From Saposhnikovia divaricata (Eukaryota > Streptophyta > Magnoliopsida > Apiales > Apiaceae), in NCBI GenBank assembly GCA_036435485.1, contig CM071598.1, positions 109,345,148 through 109,409,147 on the forward strand: 64,000 bases of DNA, given 5' to 3'. Under the pieces are notes generated by a model. That model saw only the letters and a list, made by a program, of their open reading frames with translations, did not search any database and was not told where the DNA came from. Positions within the stretch are counted from its first letter, which is position 1. The number at the start of each line of letters is the position of its first letter. Position numbers and translations under genes: made by a program. This document shows positions 35,107 through 47,545 of this stretch, piece after piece.

Positions 35107-35327
35107 TGAAAGTTTCTGTAAAAGCCAGAGAGAAAACTAATTTATTGAAAAATAAATTGTCATTGTTACAAGTGAGTAAGAAAGCTAAACCACTAATATG
35201 AATATATACAAAATACTCTAACTAACTTCTTGATCGAAAAATAAATAGCAGACTGTAGCAAATCATGTGATGCCATCTGTAATACCAGCTGGATAAGCAA
35301 GAGGAGCAGTATTCATATTGCTAATAC
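35107..35327 (-). repeat. Element D 5' LTR, 221 bp
   Basis: TG...CA bounded. On the minus strand it contains a GTATATATTC TATA-like box and an AATAAA signal near its end, in the order expected for U3-R-U5. Confidence 0.8.
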
Positions 35328-36411
35328 AAATCAAACTCAAGTGCAATCATATTGTAATTTTTGCAAAATCAAAAATTGTGATTCGATTTGAATATTATAC
35401 GTATGAACTAAATTAAATTGCGGACAATCCTAAAGCATTCATTGGTATCTACGATCTTGTTTGCGTAGACATTATATTATATAAAGAGTCTATGATATTA
35501 TTCAAGTTAAAACAGAAGAAAAAATTTATGTGAGTTGGTCATGACTCATGGCAATACATTATTATGAGTGAATATTGATTAGCAGCAAGAGAGTTTTAGA
35601 AACAAACAAATCCCAATCTGCAGGCACCAGCTAGCAGCAGCTGAGCTAGCTGCTAAGAGTTTTACATAGTACTAATAATATTGTATTATGGGGTTGTCTA
35701 ACACTTGTCTCCACAGTTTCAGCAAAGTGACAGGCATTAACATTGTTAATGTGTATTACACTTATATAAATATCACTTCTTTACCTTAAATCTTTTTGCT
35801 TTGGATGCCTTTTGCTAATGCTTCAAATAATTCTTCTTAATCCTCCTATGCTATGCCAAGTATAATACATCTGTGGTCCCTTCATCTCTATAATAGTCCA
35901 TGCCTCCCTCCTTTCTTTTCAAATAAGAAATGATTATGTTGTTACTGGTACATCTTTACAATTATACCAATGACATCTTAGTTGGGCAGTATTTTCCTCC
36001 ATCCTTCCTATTCATGAGGCTCAAAGTTGGAATATATGTAACAATTTTCGTATTATATATAAATTTATTTTCGATTCCTTTAAAATTCTGATTCCACAAC
36101 CATGGTATATACATTTGACAAACACCAATTACATCTCTAATCCCCAAAGAATCAGACTGTAAGCATTAATAAAATTACAATCATTATTACAAGTATCCAC
36201 CGGCATAAGATTATGTCGGGTAAATTACTGTTTACTGGTCCCTCCCCTAACCATTGATGGATCTTAAAACCCCTTTATTTTCTACTACTTATAAGATTCA
36301 TATTCACAGACCCGGCAAAAAGAAAAAGACGGCACGCCATGCTAATGTTCAACAAAAGTCTGATATAGATATCATTTCATACATGTATATCAATGTTGCT
36401 ATAAACTACTA
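35328..36411. other. Intergenic spacer
   Basis: AT-rich, no gene or clear repeat recognised. ORFs here are short and domain-free. Confidence 0.5.
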
Positions 36412-36694
36412 CTCCCTCCGTCCCAAGGAGTTGTTTACATTTGCTTTTTACACGGAAACCAAGATAGTGGGTGTAATATTGTTAAAATAAGTGAGTTAGT
36501 GGGTGTAATAGTGATTTTATTGTTAAAATAAGTGAGTTAGTGGGTGTAATAGTGTAAAGTGTTGAAAAAGTAGAGTGAAGTAGTGGATGTAATAAAGTAT
36601 TTTATTGTTAAAAGTTACTATTTTAGGAAACGTAAAGAATTGGTTGGGACATCCCAAAAAGGAAAGTGTAAAGAAATGGATGGGACAGAGGGAG
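36412..36694. mobile_element. Stowaway-like MITE, 283 bp
   Basis: Terminal inverted repeats CTCCCTCCGTCCCA... and ...TGGGACAGAGGGAG, flanked by the TA dinucleotide (36410-36411, 36695-36696), as for Tc1/mariner MITEs. Internally it has an imperfect direct repeat of GTGAGTTAGTGGGTGTAATA. Confidence 0.9.
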
Positions 36695-37276
36695 TAGTAC
36701 TCATTCTGTATTTTTGTAATCTTGTTGTTGCTTACAAAAAGCAAGCTCAAGTTGACCTCTCTTTAATTGCCGTTCCTTGGAGCATAACTTATCATTAATC
36801 AATTCTCCGGAGACATTAGGAGCAATCTAGTCTGTAATCTCGGCTAACTTTCGAAATATGTAAAAATAATTACTTAAATAATAGTGTTGCTAAAAATTAC
36901 AAACAACATTATCCATGTTATATATATTTCATTCTTATCTATTATTTTAGTCTCGATTTTTTGAAAATTCTGGTTCCGCCACGTGGTCGAGACTTGGCAT
37001 TAAATAGTTGGCTGCGAATAATAACTCTGTTGTTACAACAGACCTAAACTAGTCTTGTGAAAGTTGATCTACATTTCCTTACTCTATAGATTCTCTCTAG
37101 TTTGCATGGAGATGCGCGTCCAATAAGTTTACACCTGCAATAACTTTTCTCTAACGCTCCTCTTATTTCTTCTCTTGTCCTCTCTCTACTCTCTGTACAT
37201 ACATACATAGAATACTCTCTCTCTCTCTCTCTGTGTTTACATAGGCTAGATCCAAGTAGCTAGAGCAATTCAGAAA
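36695..37276 (+). promoter_or_regulatory. Upstream region of the SDR gene
   Basis: Non-coding sequence between the MITE and the SDR ATG. A (CT)n tract at about 37213-37232 lies 45-65 bases before the start codon, typical of plant 5' UTR/core promoters. No convincing TATA box. Confidence 0.4.
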
Positions 37277-40200
37277 ATGAAGGGAATCAACATGATTAAG
37301 TTGCTTAGCAGGTATGCAATAATTAAGTTTGGTTTTTCTGTATGCAGTGGTGTTGTTGTATAGTTAGTTGTATATTATGAAATTGTACATGCATTTTTAT
37401 GATTCAAGGTTTGTGTTATTTTTGGAAGAAGAGGAAAATCAGAGTTGATTCACAAGGAACTCCGATCACGTTTTTCTTCTCTTTCTGCTAGTGGCCATGG
37501 AGGAAGCAGGTACATTTCTAGTTCCTTACTTCAGCTTTTTCTGCAACTTTTATAAATATGATGTCAGTTGTATACTTATCCTTAATACACTGCATGCCTA
37601 TCTCCAAGATATATATATGACTATTTTCTCCGAAAAGAATTCAAGATATCTATATGACTACAAAGTCTACAAATATGTACTACATGACTACAACAAGTCT
37701 ACAACTACAAGCATGAGCAGAATCGGGTTCGGATTGACCATGTTCCAGATTCGACTGACCTCTAAAAAACAGTTTAGTGTTTACCTTCACTTCAGCTCCG
37801 ATCAATTTTTTGTACTAATTCAATTCCAGCTCATTCTAAGACTTGTGCTGAGGGACGACTAAGTGTTAGGCAGCAGTTTTGTTTATTTCAAAACTCACCA
37901 ACCATCTTCAACAACCTCTCACCCACCCACCACCACCTACTACACTTCCATCACCTATATATACCCCTCCCCCTTCATTAGTAAAATTACACCTCTCTCT
38001 TTTCTCTCTTCTCTCATTAGCTGCTAGATAATCCGTCTAGTAAGAAAGACGGTTTAACCCGCTTTCAGGAAGTGTCGGGATAGAAGGTCCTCGTGCCTAA
38101 ACTATTCCTTAGGGTACTTGGGTCTGACTGCAGCCATCGGAGGTGGTCCCGCTGCAGGGGTCTTTCTATCAGGTTGTGTGGCACTGTCCGGGTTGGGAGA
38201 GGGAGAGAATGAAAGGTTGTCGGGAAACAGTGATAGGGGGAGGTTTTGAGATAAACACTTCAATGAGTTGGGGATATACATAATAGGTATCGTAGGGCTG
38301 AATTTGTGTATAAATTCAGGGGCCGGATACCCGGATATTGTAATCTCTTTTATCTAGTGTGAAGTTGTTACTCTTGTAGATGTAGGCTGGGCCGAATCAC
38401 GTTAAATCTCTTGTCTCTTTTACTGTATTATTGGTTTGTTGCTTTATTACTATCACGTATATTTGTGGGATCCAAGCACACATATTTACCAAATCGCTTT
38501 CGCATTCGCCGGGAATCGGGCAGATTCCTAACAGTTGGCATCAGAGCTAGTTGTGTCTAAATTATTGGTGCCGAAGGAAAGTCGTTAAGAAAAGTGGTTG
38601 TCTAATATGGCGCCGTTTTGACAGAAGTGCTCCCATTGTTTCTTACACTTACCTGGCCAATTGATTTAGTTGTTTGGATTGGTTTGTGTGTACAAAACGG
38701 AGATCATGACAAGTATTAGAGGATTCAATGTGACTCCATATGATGGTAAAGGAAGTTTTACTCTTTGGCAGAGAGGGGTAAAGGATATTCTAACCCAACA
38801 GAAGCTAGCAAGGGCTTTGAAGGGGAAGGAGGGAAAGCCAACAACAATGAGCGCTGAAGATTGGGAGGATGCTGAGTCGCAAAGCATGAGTACCATAAGA
38901 CTATGCATTGCAGATAATATTATCAATAATATTGTTGACGAAAGCACGCCGAAGGAATTATGGTCAAAGTTGGAGACATTGTATCTCGGGAAGAACTTGA
39001 CTACAAAGTTAAATCTGAAGCGCGAGTTATACAAGCTGAAGATGGCAGCTCAAGGAAATGTTATTGAGCACATGAATGTGTTTAATGGTATTGTTGATCA
39101 ACTTGAAAAGGTTGATGTAAAATTGGAGGAAGAAGATAAGGCCCTTATTCTTCTTACTTCGCTTCCGGAGTCATTCGATCATTTGGTCACAACCATTTTG
39201 TACGGAAAGGACACGTTAAAAATGGAGGAGGTTCAGTCAGCACTTTTGTCAAATGCTGGAAGGAAGAACCAGGATGGTGACAAGGACGGAATGACAGTTT
39301 TGGCTTTGCGTAGTCAAAATAATAGAGGAAGGGGTGCTGTGAGAGGATCTACCAATAGCAGGGGTAAATCTAGATATAGTGAAAAGGGCATGCAGTGCTT
39401 TGGTTGCAAGGAGTGGGGTCATATTAGGTCGAATTGTCTGCTTAATAAGAATGATCCAGGTGCATCATTGGCTGTGGTTACTCTCGATTGTGAAGATGTT
39501 TGCACCGTCTTCAATCGAGGCACTAGTTCTCCAGGAGAATGGATATTAGACTCAGGGTCATCTTATCATGTATGTTCCGAGAGGGAGCATTTTGACAAAT
39601 TCCAAGATACAAAGAATGAAACAGTTTCTTTGGCTGATGGATCTACTTGTGAGATCAAGGGGATTGGAATTGTGAAAATCAAAATGTTCGATGGAATAGT
39701 TCGCAGCTTGAACGGGGTAAGATATGTGCCTAAGTTGAGGAAGAATCTAATATCTATCGGTCGGTTAACTTAAGAAGGCTACAGATGCTCTGTAGTAGGG
39801 GGAGCTATGAATATCAAAAGAGGCCGTGTGGTTCGGATGAAGGGAGAGCTACGTGGGGGAATATATCGTCTGATTAGTACGTGGCCAGAACGTACTGGAA
39901 CTTCGAAAATCTGGTTATCTCGTGCACGAGGGAAGAGTGACTTGAAGGATACTGCTGCGGTTGTATTGCCTTCCAGTCTAGACGATGGTGCAAAGACTGC
40001 TGGGATGGATGCTTGGTCGAAGGGCTTCCACGACATCAACGAGTAGTTGGTGTGTTGCAACTGCATATGGGCATCGATCAACACAAATCAAGTGAGCAGT
40101 GAACTATGCAACAGATTGATTTGTTTGATATGCAGTTGGGGAGTAAATGAAAGATCGATGGTCACACTTGTGTGTGTGATGGTCACACTTGCGTGTGTGA

Positions 40201-42483
40201 TAGACTACATATGGGATTGGCCGACGTGAATCAAGTGAGTATGTGTGTATACAACAGATTGCTTCACATGTATGTAGTTGGACAAATAGAGGTCAATGGT
40301 ACACTTGTGTGTATAGCAAGTGGGCATTCGAGAATGAATGTGCAAACTATGGTATAGTTTGGAGTTTTGGAAAGAGGGGGAGATTGTTAGGCAGCAGTTT
40401 TGTTTATTTCAAAACTCACCAACCATCTTCAACAACCTCTCACCCACCCACCACCACCTACTACACTTCCATCACCTATATATACCCCTCCCCCTTCATT
40501 AGTAAAATTACACATCTCTCTTTTCTCTCTTCTCTCATTAGCTGCTAGATAGTCCGTCTAGTAGGAAAGCCGGTTTAGCCCGCTTTCAGGAAGTGTCGGG
40601 ATAAAAGGTCCTCGTGCCTAAACTATTCCTTAGGGTACTTGGGTCTGACTGCAGCCATCGGAGGTGGTCCCGCTGCAGGGGTCTTTCTATCAGGTTGTGT
40701 GGCACTGTCCGGGTTGGGAGAGGGAGAGAATGAAAGGTTGTCGGGAAACAGTGATAGGGGGAGGTTTTGAGATAAACACTTCAGTGAGTTGGGGATATAC
40801 ATAATAGGTATCGTAGGGCTGAATTTGTGTATAAATTCAGGGGCCGGATACCCGGATATTGTAATCTCTTTTATCTAGTGTGAAGTTGTTACTCTTGTAG
40901 ATGTAGGCTGGGCCGAACAACGTTAAATCTCTTGTCTCTTTTACTGTATTGTTGGTTTGTTGCTTTATTACTATCACGTATATTTGTGGGATCCAAGCAC
41001 ACATATTTACTAAATCGCTTCCGCATTCGCCGGGAATCGGGCAGATTCCTAACACTAAGGACACAACTCTTAAGAACATTACTTTGCATACGTTTGTGAG
41101 AATTATGTTTAAGCATTTAATCCATTTTTAAGTTACACAAGATCGGAGAGCATTCATCACTTTCTACATGTTAGTTTTATGCGATTTTGCTTTAATTTAC
41201 TACTCTCTCAATTGATGTTTAACTTTTAAAAATAACTAAGTATATTTATGCTTAATATTTTTTGTAATAATGGGTGTTCGGACCAGCTTGCTACTTATAT
41301 AATACTCGATCAGGCAAATAATTTCTTCAAGTTTCTCAGTACATGAGAAAGTGTAATGGACTTAAATTTCACAGCACTGTATATATGCATTTTAAACTTT
41401 AAAGCTTCTTCTCTGTTCTTTTATGCTTGTAATTCTTTCTGTTCCTTTTATATACTCCCTCAATGTAGCTACTACAATTTGAAGGTTGTTTTTCTCATAA
41501 TGTGCATTAAATTTTCTCATCAACTGTACCCACAATTTTAAATGGAATCGAAAATCGAACTTTTTCAAAAATACTTAAGGTCCACACTACTAATTGATAT
41601 CTCTATCATTCGAGTTCATTGTTTGAAGTATATGTATACTTTTACTCATTATGATTTTGTATGTATGCATAGTAAAAGGCTGGAAGGCAAAGTAGCCTTA
41701 ATAACCGGAGGTGCAAGTGGACTAGGCAAGGCAACAGCCCATGAATTCCTCCAACATGGAGCCCGGGTTGTGATAGCTGACATTGACAGCCAACTTGGTC
41801 CACCAGCTGCCATAGAGTTGGGCCACGAAGCCCGCTTTATCCGGTGCGATGTGTCGATAGAATCTGAGGTAGCTGCAGCTGTCGACACCACTCTGGCCCT
41901 CCACGGGAAACTTGACATAATATACAATAATGCTGGCATTGCAGGCCCTGCAATTCCACCTGGCATTGATACTCTTGACTTACACGAGTTCGACCGTGTC
42001 ATGAATATCAATGTCCGTGGCATCATAGCCGGAATAAAACATGCCGCTCGAGTAATGAAACCAGCAGGCTCAGGTTCCATATTATGCACAGCTAGCATTA
42101 GTGGAATTCTTGGCGGACTTGGCCCACATCCTTACACTGTATCCAAGTTTGCAATTCCAGGCATTGTCAAGTCAGTGGCTAGTGAATTATGTCAATATGG
42201 CGTGCGCATTAACTGCATTTCTCCAAGTCCGATCCCAACGCCATTAGTGATCGAGCAGATTTCACAGTTTTTTCGGGGTGCAACGGAAGAACAAATTAGA
42301 GAAATAGTGAATGGATTGGGGGAACTGAAGGGAGCAATTTGCGAAGAAATAGATGTGGCCAGGGCTGCTTTGTACTTGGCATCTGATGAAGCCAAGTTTG
42401 TAACAGGTCATAACCTTGTAATAGATGGAGGATTCACTTGCTTTAAAAATCTCAAGTTCCCCACACCTGATCAACATGTGTAG
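37277..42483 (+). CDS. Short-chain dehydrogenase/reductase, SDR110C/zerumbone synthase-like
   Basis: Predicted join 37277-37311, 37429-37509, 41673-42483: 927 nt, 308 residues, all junctions GT-AG and in phase. Exon 3 holds the whole catalytic domain: TGGASGLG (50-57), Asp75 ending beta-2 (suggesting NAD preference), NNAG (124-127), Ser180, YTVSK (Tyr193, Lys197). A C-terminal GHNLVIDGG is typical of classical SDRs. The first two small exons give a basic, Ser/Arg/Leu-rich N-terminus (MKGINMIKLLSRRGKSELIH), which resembles a mitochondrial presequence. The protein resembles Arabidopsis At4g03140-type SDRs. Substrate unknown; likely a secondary alcohol or terpenoid/steroid by family. Intron 2 is 4.16 kb because of a retroelement. 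If exons 1-2 were wrong, translation could start at 41542 in intron sequence, which is less plausible. Confidence 0.85.
37864..38533 (+). repeat. 5' LTR of intronic element
   Basis: 670 bp, with TATATATACCCC at about 37955 as a likely TATA region. It differs from the 3' LTR at only a handful of positions. Confidence 0.93.
38706..39773 (+). CDS. Gag plus protease of intronic copia element (Tork-like)
   Basis: From ATG 38706 (MTSIRGFNVTPYDGKGSF), 355 residues. The N-terminal copia gag (UBN2) resembles the Tork/Tnt1 lineage: LTTKLNLKRELYKLKM, then EEDKALILLTSLPESFDHL. The zinc knuckle CFGCKEWGHIRSNC is near residue 235. Protease motif WILDSGSSYHVC is near residue 280, and the frame ends with NLISIGRLT at a TAA. 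After the stop about 90 more codons (to roughly 40040) still read in frame toward the pre-integrase region, without an HHCC motif. Provides capsid and a protease domain only. Parent integrase and RT are missing, so replication would need help in trans. Confidence 0.85.
   Translation: MTSIRGFNVTPYDGKGSFTLWQRGVKDILTQQKLARALKGKEGKPTTMSAEDWEDAESQSMSTIRLCIADNIINNIVDESTPKELWSKLETLYLGKNLTTKLNLKRELYKLKMAAQGNVIEHMNVFNGIVDQLEKVDVKLEEEDKALILLTSLPESFDHLVTTILYGKDTLKMEEVQSALLSNAGRKNQDGDKDGMTVLALRSQNNRGRGAVRGSTNSRGKSRYSEKGMQCFGCKEWGHIRSNCLLNKNDPGASLAVVTLDCEDVCTVFNRGTSSPGEWILDSGSSYHVCSEREHFDKFQDTKNETVSLADGSTCEIKGIGIVKIKMFDGIVRSLNGVRYVPKLRKNLISIGRLT
40385..41054 (+). repeat. 3' LTR of intronic element
   Basis: 670 bp, same length as the 5' copy, preceded by the PPT and followed by the CTAAG duplication. 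Confidence 0.93.
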
Positions 42484-43167
42484 TATGTATGCAAAACTAT
42501 ACATGTAGTGACAATCTAATGAAGGTTCTGTTATCTGTGTATCACTAGGTTATTTATCTGCATTAGTTTAAGTTGTATAGTAAACGAAGGTGAGACATGT
42601 TATTTCCGGAGCTATATTTTTATTTACGGAGCAATGTTCATTACAAGGAGTCAAGGACCAAACTGTACATTCATGTTTTGCTTTTCTTCTACATAGTGAT
42701 ACTGATAAGTGTGATGATCAAGGACAATTTGATCTAGCTTTACATGAAAATTGCTTTGAAAAGTAAAATGGAGCTACGTAAATAACATTTTCCGGATAAC
42801 AAAACTAGAAACTACACACATGCACAGCGTGTGGCATTGGTTTCTGAATCTGACTTGCGAACTGCTATTTGATCGATCCAAGTAGTCAGAACCTGCAATA
42901 TGGCCCGACCTAAGAAGTAAGCCCACCTTGCGAGAACCACACATGCTATTTTTGAATAATGTTGTACAACAGGATTAAATGTTTAACCAGGTAATTTGCA
43001 GTGGGCCCAATTAAAATGTGTGAAATTCCACATTTTATAGATTGGCACTTGGCACAACTAATGTGTGCTAGGTATTGTTTTTCAAAGAAAAATTCCAAAA
43101 AGTTTTTTTTAAAAAGAGTCTTCTTTTTTGCATGGAGAACTTGGGAAAACAATTAGCAAAAAAAAAA
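42484..43167 (+). other. SDR 3' flank and spacer
   Basis: 3' UTR and intergenic sequence. No further gene is visible. Confidence 0.45.
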
Positions 43168-43768
43168 AGTTAAATGCACTTTGCATCCCCTAGCTTTACT
43201 CCAATTTCAATTATGTATATGTAGTTTAATAAATTGGACTTTGCATCTCCCAACTTTAAATTATAGGTCAAATCACAATTCCTTATACGTTTTCTATCAA
43301 AAATAATATTTCTTTTAACGATTGTATTCACAAATGCGATATAAAATTGTGTAGTGATTATATAATTTATATTTCAAGATGGTACAAATATATTTTAATG
43401 ATTTTATACGTATCATATATCATAATAGTCACAACTTTATTTAATGGAAACATATTAGTTTAATTTTTTACAAATATAATATAATTGATTAATGGTCAAA
43501 AAATAATATTAAATTATAATTTAGAGAATTTTAATGTGTAAAATTAGTTACATGTTTAAAATCTATAATTTATATCATCATTGCAATCATTTTATATCAC
43601 ATTTGTTAATGTATTCGTTAAAAGCAATATTAGTTTTGATAGAAAATGTATAAGGGATTGTGATTTAACTTATGATTTAAAGTTTTGGGATGCAAATTGC
43701 AATTTATGAAACTACATATACATAATTGAAATTGGTCTAAAGCTAGTGTATGCAAAATGCAATTAACT
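43168..43768. mobile_element. MULE-type MITE with long terminal inverted repeats, 601 bp
   Basis: The left arm AGTTAAATGCACTTTGCATC and the right arm (reverse complement AGTTAATTGCATTTTGCATA) stay complementary for about 200 bp each. Possible 11-bp target duplication, C followed by ten A (43157-43167, 43769-43779), consistent with Mutator-like elements, although the poly-A makes it weak evidence. No coding capacity. Confidence 0.75.
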
Positions 43769-46700
43769 CAAAAAAAAAACTTGGAAAAATCGAAAAGGAG
43801 TGTCGCCCAATAATTCACATCTGGACTTAGATAATACCCTTCGTTTCGCTCAATTAACATCAGGCCAGGCCCAGAGGAAGGGCGAGAAGGCCGACCGTCC
43901 TGGACCTAAATATTTTAAGGGGCCCAAAATTTTACCGACCATAGTAGTATTAGTATACATCGATATTTCATGTGAAAAAAAATTGTGAATTATGTGTTAT
44001 TTTGTGTTGTTTTAGTGATTACCAATCTTACAAATATGGGTCTCCAAGGGTGTTATGTATATTTGTTAGCTATAATATAATATATTGATAATTATCTAAA
44101 ATTATAGCTAAGAGGTTCTAGGTTTACTCCAATGGTATTATGTATAATTATATAATCTAAAATTATACCTAATAGATTTAGAGGTTTTACAAATGTAAAT
44201 AGCCCAATTTAAGTTATCTATATTTTTTTGCTAATGGATAATGGTTGGAGTATTGAATTTTTACCTAATATCTAAAATGTGCCACATAGATGCCATGTAG
44301 GTGACACATAGATGAATTTAACTAACAGGTTTTACCATTGGAGATGCTCTTACAACATAATGATTGTCTTTAAATTTGTAAATTAATGGGATTCATTCTT
44401 TTAAAAGACTAAAATAATTAAGTAATTATTTTTCGCTTTCTTATTTTATGTTATCTTGATTACATTAGTATTTATAGAGAAAATTAGCCCTGAGAATGAC
44501 CTTAGACTATTTCGTGAGATTATATCAGTTTCTTATATGAATTTTGGATGAAATTTTGGTAAATTTTACATTTTTCCTCCTTAACTTGCATGAATATATT
44601 TGTATTTGTATTAAAAAAATTCTTAGCCTTAGGATATTATCTGAGATTATCCTCACGCATATTAATTCATATTTTCACTTTAATTATTATAATTTATTTT
44701 TAGGAAGAAAATAAACGAGGTCACATTTTTTCGATTTTACCCTGAACCCTCGAATTGTATGAAACAGTCATGATTAACATGATCAAGTTTCAAGGTTACG
44801 AAATTTGCATTATTGGTTAGAGCAATCCACGTATATTGTTTTGAGAAAATCCACATCACATACATAAATGACAAGTTCGCACATGTGCATGCCCATCTAC
44901 CGGTAAAATGTAGGAAATGTTTGATTCATACTTAATAAATTCGATTAACAAAAATTAAAACTCAAGTTCAAGTAGTTGAATTAATTAAGCTTGAGCAAGT
45001 AAGATGAAATTAAAGGAGAAAAAGGAAGAGGGGGAGTTGAATTATTGGTGGAGAAAGAAGATAAGAGGTCAGAGTAGGAGAGCAGTGACACCAGGCAGGC
45101 AACCGATACATAGAAGGTAGAGGAAGGAGATAGAGAGATGGAGAGTAACGTAAAGTGGGGTAGGTGCGGTGAATGAGGCAACTCACGAGAATCCTGATTT
45201 TTAACTTACCAAACTTATTCCAGTTTACTACTCCATCTTTCCTGCCTATTTACGATTGGACTAACATGATGCACTCATGCACCATTCTTTTACGTACTCT
45301 CCCATTGTAGATTTACTGCTTGAACCAAAATAGTTGCGGAACCAGGATCGTAAAGAATCGAAACTGATATATTTATTGATTCAATGTAATCCAAGAACAA
45401 CCAGCATTTGAAAAAGTTCTACAAATTTCAAAGATTAAATAATGTTTAACATAATTTACAGGCCTTTCCTAATTTCGACATTGTACATGTTTTTATTGCT
45501 GAAATACATAAACCTGCACCATTTGCAATTTGCACACATGTTTCCTGTAAAGTTCAAAATGTCAATTCTCAGCCTTACCTTGACCTTAACAAGAAAACAT
45601 GAACACTGTATATAAACTGAAATACTCTTTGAATAGTAAATTTTGAGATTAGTGTACTCTTTTGAATAGTAAACTTTTGAATTGGAAGATAAAATGTGTA
45701 ACAAGTGAACAAAATTCCCCAATAAAGATAAAAGCAAAACAACTGTGACATAGTACCAAGTTACTTACATGTAAAAAGCAGTATTTTGACCCTCCCAAGT
45801 TGCGAGTTTAGGTTCTGAAATATTATCACTTTCGAATGATGTCTAGAACTATCATAAAATTTTTCAAAAAAGTATCAAATCTGATTAAAATTTGAATATG
45901 CTCAAATAGAAGTTGTACACAAACTGATTTCTTCGTGTCCTCAGAACTTAGGGATTAAGATGAAGGAATTGAATTGAGTTGTGCAATTGTAGGTTCACGT
46001 GATCAAGCAACCTTTGTTGAATTCCAACATTTAGAAATTTTGAATTTCATTACTTAATGTGACCTGAGTTAACTTTAATATCTTTTATCATTTGAATTTT
46101 AAATATTATTGCATTTATAATATATTTTTTTATTAAAATGGCCAAAGAATACATATAGTTCAATTCAATATAAAATTAAAATTTACAGCCAAGTAAATGT
46201 TTATGTAAATCTATACTCTTTATTAAAAACAGAACCTCCTCTTAATGGTATGCCATGTATACAGCGGTATGACACTAAATATTAATTAAATTAATTAATT
46301 AAAATTATATTATTATATAATAATTTAATTTAATAATGAAATTATATACTATGAGTCTATTAACTAAAATTTGAAATAAAAGTCAGGAATATAGTATTAC
46401 ATAGAACTTAGGACTCCTTTAATTAATATTTAAAAAGTATCTATAATAGATTAATAATAAATACAATTAATAATATAACTATTCTTATATTACCAAAATG
46501 AAGTTATGTAAATTTAATTAATTAAAATTATAATATTAAAAATTAATTTAATTTAATAATGAAGTTATATACTAGAAATTTATTAACTAGCAATCGAAAT
46601 AAAAGTCGAGAATATAGTATTATATAAAATTTGGTGCTTCAAGATTTTGAAAAATTAAAAATTAAAAATTTAAGATATTTTATCACGACGGATTATCGGT

Positions 46701-47537
46701 TAGTATAAGTTAAATTTGAAAAGTTTACATTTATTTGGTAATCAAGAAATTAAAATAAATATTTGAAATTAACAAAATGTGAAGAATATTTTGGTGCAAT
46801 ATGCTAAACTATAATAAGCAATAATAAGCAAAGAGATATATTTTATAATTTTTTGTAGTATGGTTAATCCCGGCTACCTTCGTGGTTATCACTTTTCATT
46901 CATAATCGTTAGATTTACAAGTCAAATAGATGAGTCAAATAGACGATGATCGTTGTATATAATACTAAAAAATTGTTATATACAGAGGTTTAAGGTTCAA
47001 ATCCCGCTAAAAACATTTTAATATAAAATTAATACTAAATTATGTTATAAAGAAAAGTTAAAGATTCGATTACCTCCAATAACATATTAATTTAAATTTA
47101 ATATTAGAAATTATTTATATACAAAGATCTAATTTTCATTCTGCCAACATATGAAAAGTAATATTTATAATATTACATATACTATATTATAATTAAATTA
47201 AAAAAATTAAAATAAACTTGTACTTTTCACGGACCATAAGATAGTAACAGTTCTGTTTGTGATTGCTATTAGAAAGTGTTGTGCTGTTGAAAAAAGGGTA
47301 TAAATTAATAATAAAAATAATATTTATGATGAATTTTGATGTTGAAATCAATAGCTAGTAACTAGTTTCCGTAAAAACTGAAAACAAATTTTTTTCCAAA
47401 AACATGGGGACATACTTTCTCTAAATATAGTTTTTCAGATAAAAGTATTTTTCAGAAAATTACTTTTAAATCTACCAAATCATTTTATACATATTTTCAA
47501 AAATAAGTTCTCGAACAACAATACAAACTGGATCTAC
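43769..47537. other. AT-rich intergenic spacer with decayed repeats
   Basis: No gene recognised. A block ending TTGGAGATGCTCTTA (about 44010-44350) looks like a decayed MITE. At 46211 TCTATACTCTTTATTAAAA resembles a Helitron 5' end. Bases 46855-47160 are a diverged copy of the repeat family at 53357-54331 (CGTTAGAT..., GTTATATACAGAGGT). Confidence 0.4.
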
Positions 47538-47545
47538 GTTTGTGC

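Larger units (their letters stand above)
33293..35327 (-). mobile_element. Short-LTR Ty1/copia element D, 5' end
   Basis: On the minus strand: LTR (35327 to 35107), PBS (35106-35095), gag (ATG at 34702), then protease WILDSGATDHIT near 33390. At that point the element is interrupted by the end of G1 at 33292. The LTR is only 221 bp. The rest of the element lies left of the window, beyond the nested insertions. The gag carries stops, so the copy is old or inactive. Confidence 0.88.
37864..41054 (+). mobile_element. Gag-protease-only copia element (TR-GAG-like) in SDR intron 2
   Basis: Two 670-bp LTRs (37864-38533, 40385-41054) starting TGTTAGGCAGCAG and ending CCTAACA, nearly identical, flanked by CTAAG (37859-37863, 41055-41059). 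The PBS-like TGGCATCAGAGC is at 38536, the PPT AAAGAGGGGGAGAT at 40371. The 1851-bp interior codes for gag and protease and stops before integrase; RT and RNase H are absent. It must depend on another copia for mobility. It lies in the same orientation as the host gene. Confidence 0.92.

Noticed and set aside
36254..36798. ORFs around the Stowaway MITE
   Set aside because: They run through the MITE terminal repeats on both strands; not coding.
41542..41672. Start of SDR at 41542
   Set aside because: The added N-terminus is intron-like; 41671-41672 is AG and the two upstream exons join in phase to give a better protein.
44981..45181. Ser/Leu-rich antisense ORF
   Set aside because: Short, low-complexity, in a purine-rich stretch; no context for a gene.
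46211..47360. Complete Helitron
   Set aside because: A TCTATACT-type left edge is present but no convincing 3' hairpin plus CTRR end or insertion site could be fixed.
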